From positions 124,001-188,000 of the forward strand of contig JAUICN010000004.1 in NCBI GenBank assembly GCA_030427835.1: a DNA stretch of 64,000 bases, read 5' to 3'. Below are positions 8,857-17,426 of this stretch, piece after piece. Positions within the stretch are counted from its first letter, which is position 1. Every line of letters starts with the position of its first letter. The notes beneath the pieces were generated by a model. That model had not been told where the DNA came from and made no database searches. It was given only the letters and a program-made list of their open reading frames with translations. Both the position numbers and the translations under genes were made by a program. The stretch comes from Polyangia bacterium (GTDB lineage Bacteria; Myxococcota_A; Polyangia; Polyangiales; JAUICN01).

Positions 8857-10455
8857 ATGATGAGCGTAGACACGTCCGCACACGCCAGCGGCTTTCCAGT
8901 TAAAGATCTTAAATCCGGATTTCTAGTTTTTCTGATTGCGCTTCCCTTGTGCCTTGGGATCGCAATGGCGAGCGGTTTTCCTCCGGTAGCCGGAGTCCTG
9001 ACTGCAATCGTCGGCGGCGTCGTCGTGACGTTTCTTGGCAGCACGCGATTGACAATCAAAGGTCCTGCAGCGGGCCTCATTGTGATCGCCCTCGGTGCCG
9101 TACAGGAACTCGGCATGGGCGACCCTAGGGTCGGCTATAAACGGGCGCTCGCAGTGGGAGTGCTCGCAGCAGTCGTACAGATCGTCTTTGCTTTGGCACG
9201 TGCGGCCACCGTCGGCGTCGCAATGTCGCCGTCGGTTGTCCACGGAATGCTAGCAGCGATCGGCGTGATCATTGTTTCCAAGCAGGCTCACACGATGGTG
9301 GGCGTATCCCCAGAAGCCAAAGAACCGTTGGAACTTCTGTTGGAACTTCCCAGTAGCTTACTACACGCCAATCCTGAGATTCTCATGCTTGGGGGGCTCT
9401 CCTTATTGATTCTCTTTGGCTGGCCTTTTCTGCGGTTGCGCTGGGCCAAAATGGTGCCTGCACCCATTGTCGTTCTGCTTCTCACGATACCCCTTGGTCT
9501 CTGGTTCGATCTCGACCACACGCATGACTACCGATTACTCGCACACAGCCATCATGTGGGCCCCGAGTTCCTGGTGCAGCTCCCAGGTTCCCTGCTCGAG
9601 GCTGTTGCTTTTCCAGATTTTTCGATGGTCTTCACTCCTACCTCTCTGAAGTACGTGGTCATGTTTGCTCTCGTCGGTACGATTGAATCTACGCTGAGTG
9701 TGATCGCCGTCGACTCGATGGATCCAAAGAAGCAAGCGTCCGATCTCAATCGTGATCTTTTGGCGCTCAGCATAGGCAACTTGGTGTCCGGCTTGCTCGG
9801 CGGGCTACCGATGATCTCCGAAATCGTGCGTAGCAAAGCAAACGTTGATGCCGGTGCGCAGAGCCGGTGGTCGAACTTTTTTCACGGCATTTGTCTTCTC
9901 GGATTCGTGGTGCTTCTGCCTCAGCTACTGAGTGAAATCCCACTTGCCGCACTAGCGGCGATGCTTGTCTATACCGGCGTGCGTCTCGCCTCTCCGTCCG
10001 AGTTTATTCACGCGAAACACCTTGGGCTCGACCAACTGGCTCTGTTTTTAGTCACCTTAGTAGTTACGCTTGCCACCGATCTACTCATCGGTGTGGGTGT
10101 GGGATTGGCCTTGAAGTTTGGATTGCATCTCTTCCGTGGTGTATCGATTCGTTCCCTCTTTCGACCAAAGGTGCACGTCAGTAGTAGCGAAGACGTGCTC
10201 ACTGTGTCGGTCGACGGTGCCGCAACGTTTATGGCGATACTAGCCGTTCGGCGTGCATTGACAGTGGTTCCACCCGGTGTTCGGGAGGTGCGCGTGGACG
10301 TTTCCGGGGCGACCTTGGTTGACCACACTTTTCTTAGTCGACTTGAGTCCATGTCCCACGAATGGAGCCATGCGAAACTCAATCTATATGGTCTTGATGC
10401 CTTTGAAGCTGCGTCGGATCACCCACAGTCCACACGAAAGAGCCTCAGGCCATGA
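8857..10455 (+). CDS. SulP/SLC26-family anion transporter with STAS domain (candidate bicarbonate transporter)
   Basis: A 532-residue membrane protein with about 11 hydrophobic segments over residues 20-430 and a C-terminal STAS-like domain (about 440-525; VSGATLVDHTFLSRLE). N-terminal SulP features are visible: FLVFLIALPLCLGIAMASGFPPVAGVLTAIVGG and GPAAGL. The family carries sulfate, bicarbonate and other anions. Here the 4-bp ATGA overlap with dabA and the nearby carbonic anhydrase point to bicarbonate, but the substrate cannot be read from sequence. A GGGAG ribosome binding site sits just before the paired ATGs at 8857/8860. It opens the translationally coupled run. Confidence 0.88.
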   Translation: MMSVDTSAHASGFPVKDLKSGFLVFLIALPLCLGIAMASGFPPVAGVLTAIVGGVVVTFLGSTRLTIKGPAAGLIVIALGAVQELGMGDPRVGYKRALAVGVLAAVVQIVFALARAATVGVAMSPSVVHGMLAAIGVIIVSKQAHTMVGVSPEAKEPLELLLELPSSLLHANPEILMLGGLSLLILFGWPFLRLRWAKMVPAPIVVLLLTIPLGLWFDLDHTHDYRLLAHSHHVGPEFLVQLPGSLLEAVAFPDFSMVFTPTSLKYVVMFALVGTIESTLSVIAVDSMDPKKQASDLNRDLLALSIGNLVSGLLGGLPMISEIVRSKANVDAGAQSRWSNFFHGICLLGFVVLLPQLLSEIPLAALAAMLVYTGVRLASPSEFIHAKHLGLDQLALFLVTLVVTLATDLLIGVGVGLALKFGLHLFRGVSIRSLFRPKVHVSSSEDVLTVSVDGAATFMAILAVRRALTVVPPGVREVRVDVSGATLVDHTFLSRLESMSHEWSHAKLNLYGLDAFEAASDHPQSTRKSLRP

Positions 10456-13406
10456 ACGTATCCACTAGGGTAGCGACGTCCCGGCAGACTGAACAGGGCC
10501 CGCGCGGAAGTCTTCCGTCGGTTCAGGAGATCGTAGAGGAAGCAGCACATCTTCTTCCAGAGCAGGCACCCCTTCATGCCTTTGTGCACCACAACACGCT
10601 TCACGCGTTTGAGCACCTGTCGTTCGACGAGGCCGTTGTCGAAGCGGCTAGCGTTCTCGGCACAGAACCGTTTCAACAAGAGTCGGAGTTTACAAAGTTC
10701 CTCGAAACAGGGCGTATTCGGCCACGGGATATTGCAGACGTCGTCGCGGATACGACGCGCGAGGGAAATGACCCAATTTTCCCTGGCGGTCCCACACATA
10801 CCGAGTTTCGTCGATGGCGACTACAAATCCAGTTCGAGATTCCACGTGGACATGCTCTAAGCTTTCTCCTGGCGGAGCGAAACGCATCGACTCGGTTTCA
10901 CCCATCAGTTCCTCGTCGTCGACGGCGCGACATTTTGGATGAAATGAAGGCGCAGACCGAAAACTCTTCGATTCCTCAGAGCCAAACAGGAGTTCTCCGT
11001 GATCTTTGGGAGTGTCTCTTGTCCCATGCGCCAGCCCAGTCCATGGATTCCAAACAAGGGGGAAGACGGCGCGACGATCTTCTCGAAGCGACCTCTACTG
11101 ACACCGACGAGCTCGTTCACCCTCTGCTTGTCCGCCTATGTGCAGCTTTTCTGGACCAGGGTATCGCGTACTGGCCCATGCCCGATCGCTCAAAGGGGTT
11201 CCTGAGAGCAGTTCGTCGCTTGTATGGGCTTCCCATTTCGGGGCCCGGCAGAACGTTTCGAGGGATAACAAGCCAACTGTATCGGCAAGAGCAAGAGAAC
11301 TGGACCGCTGAACGAACCGTCGTATGGGCCCTCTCCGAGCTTGGCGTTTCGCCAGAAAAGTATCCCGCGTACATCAAAGAAAGCCTGCTGGCGCTCCGTG
11401 GGTGGGCCGGCATGATGCGTCAACTCGAGCTTCGACCAGACAAGGCGCCGGTCCATCCGCCCAGATCCTCGTTGCTGGAGTTTCTTGCGGTCCGTTTGGT
11501 GCTCGATGTGTTTGCTGCAAAGAGCGTATTGCACGATCACTTCGGGGAGCACGCTAGTTTCGAGACCCCAAACGAACGTCGTCGGGATCTCGCCGGCCTC
11601 GAAGGCGTTGCGGACGCCCAGACGGACATCGAACTCGTTTACGAAGCGTTCGTTCTCGCCCAGAGACTTCCGATTTGTTGGGCCGCGCTAATGAAGGCAA
11701 AACATGCGAGGCTTTGGCTTCAGGAAGTTCGTGAGCTCAGTTCGTTGCAACGGCGACGACTGCTACAGTTGGCTCTTGAGCGTCGGCATCGCACTGAAAT
11801 GCTCGACGGGCTACAAGCACACGCCAGGGCGATGCGACCACACCCACCCCGTGCAAGTGAGGTCCAGGCCGTGTTCTGCATAGACGATCGTGAAGAATCG
11901 ACCCGGAGGCATCTCGAGGAAGCCAGCGTTCAGGTGCGCACCTATGGATATCCGGGCTTTTTCGGCGTTGCGGCGTTCTTCCGATCGATGGACGATCATC
12001 GACCCAGGCCGCTATGTCCGGTGTCGATTCGGCCAAGGCACCTCATAGAAGAAGAACCAACCGTTGGCCACAAATACAACCATTGGCATTCGACGCTGCT
12101 GCACCATCACCACGTTGGCAGGCTAACCCTGTGGCGCGGAATGTTGATCGCTCTGCTGATTGGCCCGTTCGCCATGCTCCCGTGGATTGCGGCGGCGTTG
12201 CTCAGAGGAAGAGCCGGTAGACTGCTCGCGCCTTTGCGCCGTCGCGCCGAAAGTCGAATCGACTTTCGCCACAGCGGTACGTTCGTAGACCGCCTCCAGA
12301 AGGGGTTTCGAATCGACGAAATGGCTGGCATTGTGGAGTCGCTTCTTGTTCAGACAGGAATCCTCAAAGACGGGATTTCTCCGCTTGTTGTACTTGTTGG
12401 CCACGGCTCCTCGAGCGTCAACAATCCACACTTGGCTGCCTATGGCTGCGGTGCAACGGCAGGGGGATGCGGCGGGCCTAACGCACGGGTATTTGCGATG
12501 ATGGCAAACGATGCCGAAGTCCGACGCGTGCTTGCACAACGAGATGTTGTCATTCCCGAGACAACCCACTTCGTAGGCGCGATGCACGACACATGTAAGG
12601 ACTCGATCGAATGGTTCGACGTTGCATCAGTTCCGGCCCAACTTGCAGACGTGTATGGCCGGTTTGACGCCGCTTTCAAACGGGCACTTGTCCGCAACGC
12701 CAAAGAACGCACACGGTTATTTGGGACGGTTTCTCTCAACGCTACTCTCGGTGCCGCGAAGTGGCTCGTGGAGGCACGATCGATGGACCTTTCGGAGGCC
12801 CGTCCGGAGTACAATCATGCAAAGAACTCACTCTGCATTTTTGGCCCCAGAGACGTCACCAAAGGGCTATTCCTCGACCAGCGTGCCTTTTTGGTGTCAT
12901 ACGATTCATCCGAGGACGAAAACAGCCTGCGGCTCTGCCAAGTGCTCAAAGGAAGCCTTCCGGTCTGCGCTGGAATAAATCTCGAGTACCTATTCAGCAC
13001 GGTCGATCCTATTCGGTACGGCGCGGGATCGAAGCTGCCGCACAATATTACGGGCCTGCTAGGTGTCATGGACGGGCACGCTTCGGATCTACGAACGGGC
13101 CTCTACCAACAGATGGTGGAACTGCACGAACCGGTACGCCTCACTGCAATTGTGATAGCCGAAAGCGAACAAGTCAGCCGAGCGTTGAGTCTCGATGCCG
13201 CGTTACGCAATCTCATCGACAATCAATGGCTCTCGCTTGCCGTCATGGACCCGGAAACGGCAGGGGTAAGCGTATACGAAAAAGGGAAATTTCGTGCATA
13301 CCGAGCGCAAGTGAATACGATCGGGACGGCAGTCGATAGCTTGGCGGCATGCGCGGCCACCAGGTCTCCGGTCTCACCCATCGCGATTCGTGGGGAGGCG
13401 GCGTGA
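10452..13406 (+). CDS. dabA: DabA, DUF2309 / UPF0753 inorganic carbon transporter subunit
   Basis: A 984-residue protein of the DabA (formerly DUF2309) family. The four residues that form the carbonic-anhydrase-like zinc site in characterised DabA are present: C476 and D478 in VFCIDDREES, and H651 with C666 (VGHGSSSVNNP ... YGCGATAGGC), with the 15-residue H-to-C spacing expected. DabA with DabB is an energy-coupled CO2 uptake machine that hydrates CO2 vectorially to bicarbonate. Several His-rich stretches (HHNTLHAFEH, HWHSTLLHHHH) are also family features. The start overlaps the SulP stop (ATGA), and its own stop overlaps the GTG of dabB. Confidence 0.94.
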   Translation: MNVSTRVATSRQTEQGPRGSLPSVQEIVEEAAHLLPEQAPLHAFVHHNTLHAFEHLSFDEAVVEAASVLGTEPFQQESEFTKFLETGRIRPRDIADVVADTTREGNDPIFPGGPTHTEFRRWRLQIQFEIPRGHALSFLLAERNASTRFHPSVPRRRRRDILDEMKAQTENSSIPQSQTGVLRDLWECLLSHAPAQSMDSKQGGRRRDDLLEATSTDTDELVHPLLVRLCAAFLDQGIAYWPMPDRSKGFLRAVRRLYGLPISGPGRTFRGITSQLYRQEQENWTAERTVVWALSELGVSPEKYPAYIKESLLALRGWAGMMRQLELRPDKAPVHPPRSSLLEFLAVRLVLDVFAAKSVLHDHFGEHASFETPNERRRDLAGLEGVADAQTDIELVYEAFVLAQRLPICWAALMKAKHARLWLQEVRELSSLQRRRLLQLALERRHRTEMLDGLQAHARAMRPHPPRASEVQAVFCIDDREESTRRHLEEASVQVRTYGYPGFFGVAAFFRSMDDHRPRPLCPVSIRPRHLIEEEPTVGHKYNHWHSTLLHHHHVGRLTLWRGMLIALLIGPFAMLPWIAAALLRGRAGRLLAPLRRRAESRIDFRHSGTFVDRLQKGFRIDEMAGIVESLLVQTGILKDGISPLVVLVGHGSSSVNNPHLAAYGCGATAGGCGGPNARVFAMMANDAEVRRVLAQRDVVIPETTHFVGAMHDTCKDSIEWFDVASVPAQLADVYGRFDAAFKRALVRNAKERTRLFGTVSLNATLGAAKWLVEARSMDLSEARPEYNHAKNSLCIFGPRDVTKGLFLDQRAFLVSYDSSEDENSLRLCQVLKGSLPVCAGINLEYLFSTVDPIRYGAGSKLPHNITGLLGVMDGHASDLRTGLYQQMVELHEPVRLTAIVIAESEQVSRALSLDAALRNLIDNQWLSLAVMDPETAGVSVYEKGKFRAYRAQVNTIGTAVDSLAACAATRSPVSPIAIRGEAA

Positions 13407-14776
13407 CGAGTTTGTTGTCGCTTCTCGGAACCGTGTCGCTGGTGGTGGTACCAGGTGTTGTTAGCGCTGGAATTGGGATTGCAATGTGGTTTCGAAGGAC
13501 GATTCCGGAACAGGCCGAGAAGCATGTTGCCTCGACCATTGCTGCCTCGTTCTTGATCTGTGCCGCGGCGTCTCTCCTTCCTCTGTACGTGTATTTCTCG
13601 ACCAATGGCGCAGTAAATCACCACACACTAACCTCCTGGTTTTCCGTAGGGCACTACGACTTCTCGTGGGTCCTCATGTCCGATCCCCTGTCCCTTTTCT
13701 CGGCTCTCCTATGTGGAACGTTGCTCGGGTTGGTTGGCCTTTTTTCGCGCCGGTACCTTCATCGAGAGCCCGGTTACTTCCGTTTCTATTTCTTGCTAAC
13801 GCTCTTTGGCGCGGGTGTTGAACTCATCGTGTTGGCAGCGAGTCTCGATCTGGTCTTCGTAGGCTGGGAGATTGTCGGAATGACCTCGGCAATGCTCATT
13901 GCATTCTTCCATGAACGACGACAGCCCGTGGAGCATGGCCTTCGCGCATTTGTCACCTATCGTTTCTGCGACATCGGCCTTCTCGCCGCGATAGTATGGA
14001 CCCATCACACGGTTGGGAGTACGCATTATGTCGGAGGCCAATCAGGACCATGGAGCGGGTTGCCCGTTCCAGAGTCCGCATTCGATACTACCGTCATTGG
14101 CCTGCTGCTTCTTTGGGCTACGATGGGAAAATCGGCGCAGGCACCACTTGGAGGGTGGCTTCCGCGTGCGATGGAGGGTCCGACGCCATCGAGCGCCATT
14201 TTTTACGGTGCAATCTCTGTGCATCTCGGACCGTATCTGCTTCTGCGAGCTTCTCCTATTTTGGAGGCGAGTAACACCGTTGGCACCGCGGTGATCATCG
14301 TTGGCACCCTTACCGCACTTCATGCGACTTTTGTAGGCCGCGTGCAGACCGACATAAAAAGCGCGTTGGCATATGCATCGATGACTCAGGTGGGTCTTAT
14401 CTTCGTAGAAATCGGGCTCGGCTTCTACCACTTCGCGCTGTTTCACATGGTGGGACACGCAACGATTCGAAGTTTGCAAATTCTACGCTCGCCAAGTCTT
14501 TTGTACGATCAACATCGCCTTGAACAAGCGATGGGCCGCGTTCTTCCCAAGACAGGAGCATATCTCGAAAGGCTGATTCCAGTGGCCTTGCAGCGATGGC
14601 TGTATCGTCAAGCGCTCGAACGCGGCTATTTCGATGGCTTTCTGAGCGACTGGGTCATCGGCACCTTCATGAGGGTGTTTCGCACGCTAGATCAAGTTGA
14701 TCAACGGTTTACTGCGTGGCTCGCCGGAAGATCCGAAAAACGTGGCCCTTCCCCTCCTCAAACAGGGAGAGTTTGA
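13403..14776 (+). CDS. dabB: DabB-like NuoL-family proton-channel subunit (short form)
   Basis: A 457-residue polytopic membrane protein related to NuoL/MrpA antiporter subunits. GTG 13403 is chosen because it overlaps the dabA stop (GTGA) and has a perfect GGGGAGG ribosome binding site; a longer frame to 13349 would lie inside dabA. Proton-path residues are visible: Glu in FVGWEIVGMTS, Lys in MGKSAQAPLGGWLPRAMEGPTPSS, and Lys in DIKSALAYASMTQVG. The C-terminal part of full NuoL proteins is missing; the protein ends soon after a FLSDWVIGTFMRVFRTLD segment. It would couple proton-motive force to DabA. A second NuoL/M-like gene follows directly and may supply the missing half. Confidence 0.88.
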   Translation: MTSLLSLLGTVSLVVVPGVVSAGIGIAMWFRRTIPEQAEKHVASTIAASFLICAAASLLPLYVYFSTNGAVNHHTLTSWFSVGHYDFSWVLMSDPLSLFSALLCGTLLGLVGLFSRRYLHREPGYFRFYFLLTLFGAGVELIVLAASLDLVFVGWEIVGMTSAMLIAFFHERRQPVEHGLRAFVTYRFCDIGLLAAIVWTHHTVGSTHYVGGQSGPWSGLPVPESAFDTTVIGLLLLWATMGKSAQAPLGGWLPRAMEGPTPSSAIFYGAISVHLGPYLLLRASPILEASNTVGTAVIIVGTLTALHATFVGRVQTDIKSALAYASMTQVGLIFVEIGLGFYHFALFHMVGHATIRSLQILRSPSLLYDQHRLEQAMGRVLPKTGAYLERLIPVALQRWLYRQALERGYFDGFLSDWVIGTFMRVFRTLDQVDQRFTAWLAGRSEKRGPSPPQTGRV

Positions 14777-16143
14777 TGGTTTTTCTGGGTCCCACTGTTC
14801 TTGCGGTGATTTTCGGCTCGTGCAGTGCTTGGGTCCGAGGCTCTGGTGATGCAGGCATCGCGCGGAAACGATGTGCCTCCGTTGCCGTTGTGGGTGTCCT
14901 ATTGGAAGCCGGGTTTCTTTTTGTGCCAAACGCCTTTCCGGTGAATGCGAACGGCTGGATGCCGAGTGGCATGCTCGCAATAGCGCCGCTTGTCACCGCA
15001 TTGGTTGCCTTGATTTCAGTCGGAGCCGCGGCACTTGCGACTCACGATCAGGCAACGTTTGCCCGGATGATGCTGTTGTTTGCCGTTGCTGAAGCCTTTT
15101 TGGCCACAGACCATCCCCTGATACTCGTGCCTCTGTGGGCAGCCTCCTCAGGCATTGCCTGGGCAGACGTTCGACAGCGGTGCCATGAGCACGCGTGGCA
15201 TCGGGTGTTTGGGTTCTATCACTTTACGAGTCTGGCTGGCTTTGCCGCGGGTGCGATCCTTCTGTGGAGAGGCGTTGACGCGAGAGCGGCAACTGTTGCG
15301 TTGCTGTTGGGTATCGCCATTCGTGAGGGAATCATGCCCGTTCACAGTTGGTTTCCTCGTTTCGTGGAACATGCGCCGATGGGGATCGTCGTCGCGTTCA
15401 TCGCGCCGCAGCTCGGGGTGTACGCACAGCTCCAGCTTCTACACCAAAGTCAGCTTGGAGGTTTTCCCCAGGTAGTGGCCACTTTCGGTGCGGTGACGGC
15501 CGTGGCAGCGGCCATGCTTGGCGTTGTACAGGTCAAGGCACGTAGGGCCTTGGCCTATCTCATATTGAGTCAATCAGGGTTGGTTGCATTTGGACTGGAG
15601 AGCCAATCAAGCATCGGGCTGGTAGGAGCACTTCTCAACTGGCAGGTCCTGGCGATTGCAACCTCGGGTTTTGCGATGGCACTAAAAGCGCTTGAGGCTC
15701 GGCGCGGTCCAATGACATTGGCAACCCCCCAAGGAAGCTTCAGCCAGACGCCAAAGCTCGGTGTTGCCTTTCTCGTTCTTGGACTTGCGAGCGTGGGCTT
15801 TCCACTTACGTTGGGCTTCATCGCCGAAGATTTGCTCGTGCAAGGCACGGTGGAAGAGTTTCCAGTCTTAGGCTTGTCACTCGTTGTTGCCACCGCCTTC
15901 AACGGCGTCACGGTTCTGCGGGCGTTTTTCTACCTTTTCACCGGCACCGGGAAAACACTGGGTGAGCCAGACCTAGACCGACGGGAAGGGTATCTGTTTG
16001 GCTTCGCGATGACCGTGTTGCTGGTGTTTGGTCTTTTTCCCGGGCTTTTGGTGTCGTTTGAGGATCCAAAAACAGAGGACGCAAAACAACTGCCCCACGT
16101 CGACCAACGCCAAGTGCTAACCCCCGGCGACGCGCATCCATGA
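14776..16143 (+). CDS. Second NuoL/NuoM-like membrane subunit in the dab operon
   Basis: A 455-residue membrane protein with about 13 hydrophobic segments. The proton-translocating module is recognisable from IREGIMPVHSWFPRFVEHAP (equivalent to VK.P.HTWLPDAH..AP in NuoM, with Glu where NuoM has Lys) and VKARRALAYLILSQSG (Lys retained). The start ATG 14776 shares one base with the dabB stop (TGATG) behind an AGGGAGAG ribosome binding site. Canonical DAB systems have one DabB; here the antiporter-like part is split or doubled. It is not complex I, since no other nuo genes are present. Its exact role is inferred. Confidence 0.8.
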   Translation: MVFLGPTVLAVIFGSCSAWVRGSGDAGIARKRCASVAVVGVLLEAGFLFVPNAFPVNANGWMPSGMLAIAPLVTALVALISVGAAALATHDQATFARMMLLFAVAEAFLATDHPLILVPLWAASSGIAWADVRQRCHEHAWHRVFGFYHFTSLAGFAAGAILLWRGVDARAATVALLLGIAIREGIMPVHSWFPRFVEHAPMGIVVAFIAPQLGVYAQLQLLHQSQLGGFPQVVATFGAVTAVAAAMLGVVQVKARRALAYLILSQSGLVAFGLESQSSIGLVGALLNWQVLAIATSGFAMALKALEARRGPMTLATPQGSFSQTPKLGVAFLVLGLASVGFPLTLGFIAEDLLVQGTVEEFPVLGLSLVVATAFNGVTVLRAFFYLFTGTGKTLGEPDLDRREGYLFGFAMTVLLVFGLFPGLLVSFEDPKTEDAKQLPHVDQRQVLTPGDAHP

Positions 16144-16934
16144 ATGACAACGAGGTTACCGCGGTCGGGCAACGCACCCTTTTGCTATCGTGTGAAGAGA
16201 TCGTTGACCGGCTTCGTCGTGGAAAGCGTCTACCAGATCACGTCTTTGATCGGTTCTTAAGCAAAGAGGCACGCAGTGCCTCCACCCGCTTTTGGACTCC
16301 CTTGCACGTAGCAGCCCGCGTCGGAGCTTGGGTTCGCGAACTTGGCATGGATCGGCTGGTAGACGTGGGCGCCGGAACAGGAAAATTCTGTGTGATTGTA
16401 TCGCTCGTCACGGATTGTCAGGTTGTTGGAGTCGAACAACGCCCCCACCTGGTTCGGGAAGCTAGAAAATTGGCGCAAGCCTTCGGCGTGGAACAGCGAA
16501 TTGAATTTGTTTGCGGTGCGCTTGGACTCAGGGGGCAGTGGCCCCGGGCGGACGCGTACTACTTCTACAATCCCTTCGGCGAAAATGTTGTTGGCACAGC
16601 CTCTCAACTCGACCAAACCGTGGAGTTGAATCCCCGCCGCTTTCAGCGCGACGTAGAAATGACAGAGCGGTTCTTACAGGATGCACCTCTCGACACGGTC
16701 GTTATCGACTACAATGGCTTCGGCGGAACGATGCCCGCAAGCTATGAGGTGATATGCGAGAACCGAGCGGCCCCTTTTCTCCTTCGAGCGTGGAAAAAGC
16801 GACCCGACGACGCCAGCGCGACGGACAACTCGGACCGGGTAGTCTCGCAACATCCTTTAAGAGACTGTCGGATGGGAGTTGGAGATCGTGGTAAATCCCG
16901 TGATACAGGGCGAACACCCGATCGCGGACGATAG
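16140..16934 (+). CDS. Class I SAM-dependent methyltransferase coupled to the dab operon
   Basis: A 264-residue frame with Rossmann motif I (VDVGAGTGKFC), an acidic motif II residue (VVGVEQRPHL) and an NPF motif (YYFYNPFGENV) where the catalytic NPP/NPF loop of class I methyltransferases lies. Architecture resembles small DOT1-like or generic methyltransferases; the substrate is unknown. ATG 16140 overlaps the preceding stop (ATGA), the fourth consecutive coupling in this run, so it is co-translated with the transporter. The last ~45 residues (after RAWKKRP) are Arg/Asp-rich, lack domain character and overlap a minus-strand frame, suggesting the original 3' end was replaced or the stop was lost. 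Confidence 0.75.
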   Translation: MNDNEVTAVGQRTLLLSCEEIVDRLRRGKRLPDHVFDRFLSKEARSASTRFWTPLHVAARVGAWVRELGMDRLVDVGAGTGKFCVIVSLVTDCQVVGVEQRPHLVREARKLAQAFGVEQRIEFVCGALGLRGQWPRADAYYFYNPFGENVVGTASQLDQTVELNPRRFQRDVEMTERFLQDAPLDTVVIDYNGFGGTMPASYEVICENRAAPFLLRAWKKRPDDASATDNSDRVVSQHPLRDCRMGVGDRGKSRDTGRTPDRGR

Positions 16935-17284
16935 GATAACTTGCGGTAAGGAGGCACACGCGCAGTTTGGGCACGTCGACAAGTGGCTCGTGAGCACCGG
17001 TCTCCTCCCAAGCTGATAGCGAGGCCCTTTGTGATTCGGCAGCGACGCAGACGCCGGAATCCTTTTCGAGCTTTTCTTGAAGCGCTTCAGCCATTCGGAA
17101 AGCATGGGCCCGGGGCGACAACCGCACTCGATACTGGGTGATCAAGCCCGCTCACGTGGACAGCGGCTTGGCACACAGAAATCTCTCGTGAAATAGAACC
17201 AAAAGCCAACTCACCTTCGTTTTCACACCTGTCGGCCACGCCGCACAACAAGGTGACCTCCCCGGGGGTACGGTGTTCACTCAA
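16702..17284 (-). pseudogene. Uncharacterised minus-strand coding remnant, possibly frameshifted
   Basis: Two minus-strand frames join end to end. One begins at ATG 17284 (MSEHRTPGEVTLLCG ... SREISVCQAAVHVSG). The other runs from TTG 17145 (LITQYRVRLSPRAHAF ... KLRVCLLTASYPIVRDRV). A single-base shift near 17145 would fuse them into one plausible protein of about 190 residues. I recognise no family. The 3' part overlaps the tail of the methyltransferase frame. It could be a decayed regulator or an unrelated cargo gene. Confidence 0.25.
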
Positions 17285-17426
17285 CCGACACCGCTTAAGG
17301 GCGATGTCTTCAGCGTTCCGGTTCCGTGATGCGGCCAGCCGCCACCGATGACACCCAATCAGGGGTCGCAGTTGCGCTCATCTGTGCACACTGATCCCCC
17401 TGCCCATCGGACCTTGCTCGAAGCGC
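16935..17426. other. Gap at the right end of the island
   Basis: Apart from the possible minus-strand remnant reaching to 17284, I see no gene, tRNA, integrase or strong hairpin here. The stretch 17285-17426 is featureless to the stop codon of the intact PilZ gene. Confidence 0.4.

Larger units (their letters stand above)
7237..17426. mobile_element. Putative acquired genomic island carrying an inorganic-carbon uptake cluster
   Basis: The block lies between two same-orientation copies of a 221-bp PilZ 3' end, one truncated (7016-7236) and one completing an intact gene (17427-17894). Elements that integrate into the 3' end of a gene commonly carry a replacement 3' end and displace the original one; this is the arrangement seen. 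All confident genes inside run on the plus strand, opposite to the host genes on both sides, and base composition looks less GC-rich by eye. No integrase, transposase or tRNA attachment site was recognised, so the integration route is inferred. Recombination with a related strain is an alternative explanation. Confidence 0.55.

Noticed and set aside
8520-9116. 198-codon minus-strand frame overlapping the SulP start
   Set aside because: It runs antisense into the conserved first helices of the transporter and has no recognisable domain.
14776-16143. Second NuoL/M-like gene as part of a complex I locus
   Set aside because: No other nuo genes are present, and its overlaps tie it to dabB and the methyltransferase.
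7237-17426. Integrase, transposase, attachment-site tRNA or LysR-type regulator in the island
   Set aside because: I looked for each on both strands and found none; the island call rests only on the duplicated PilZ end and gene content.
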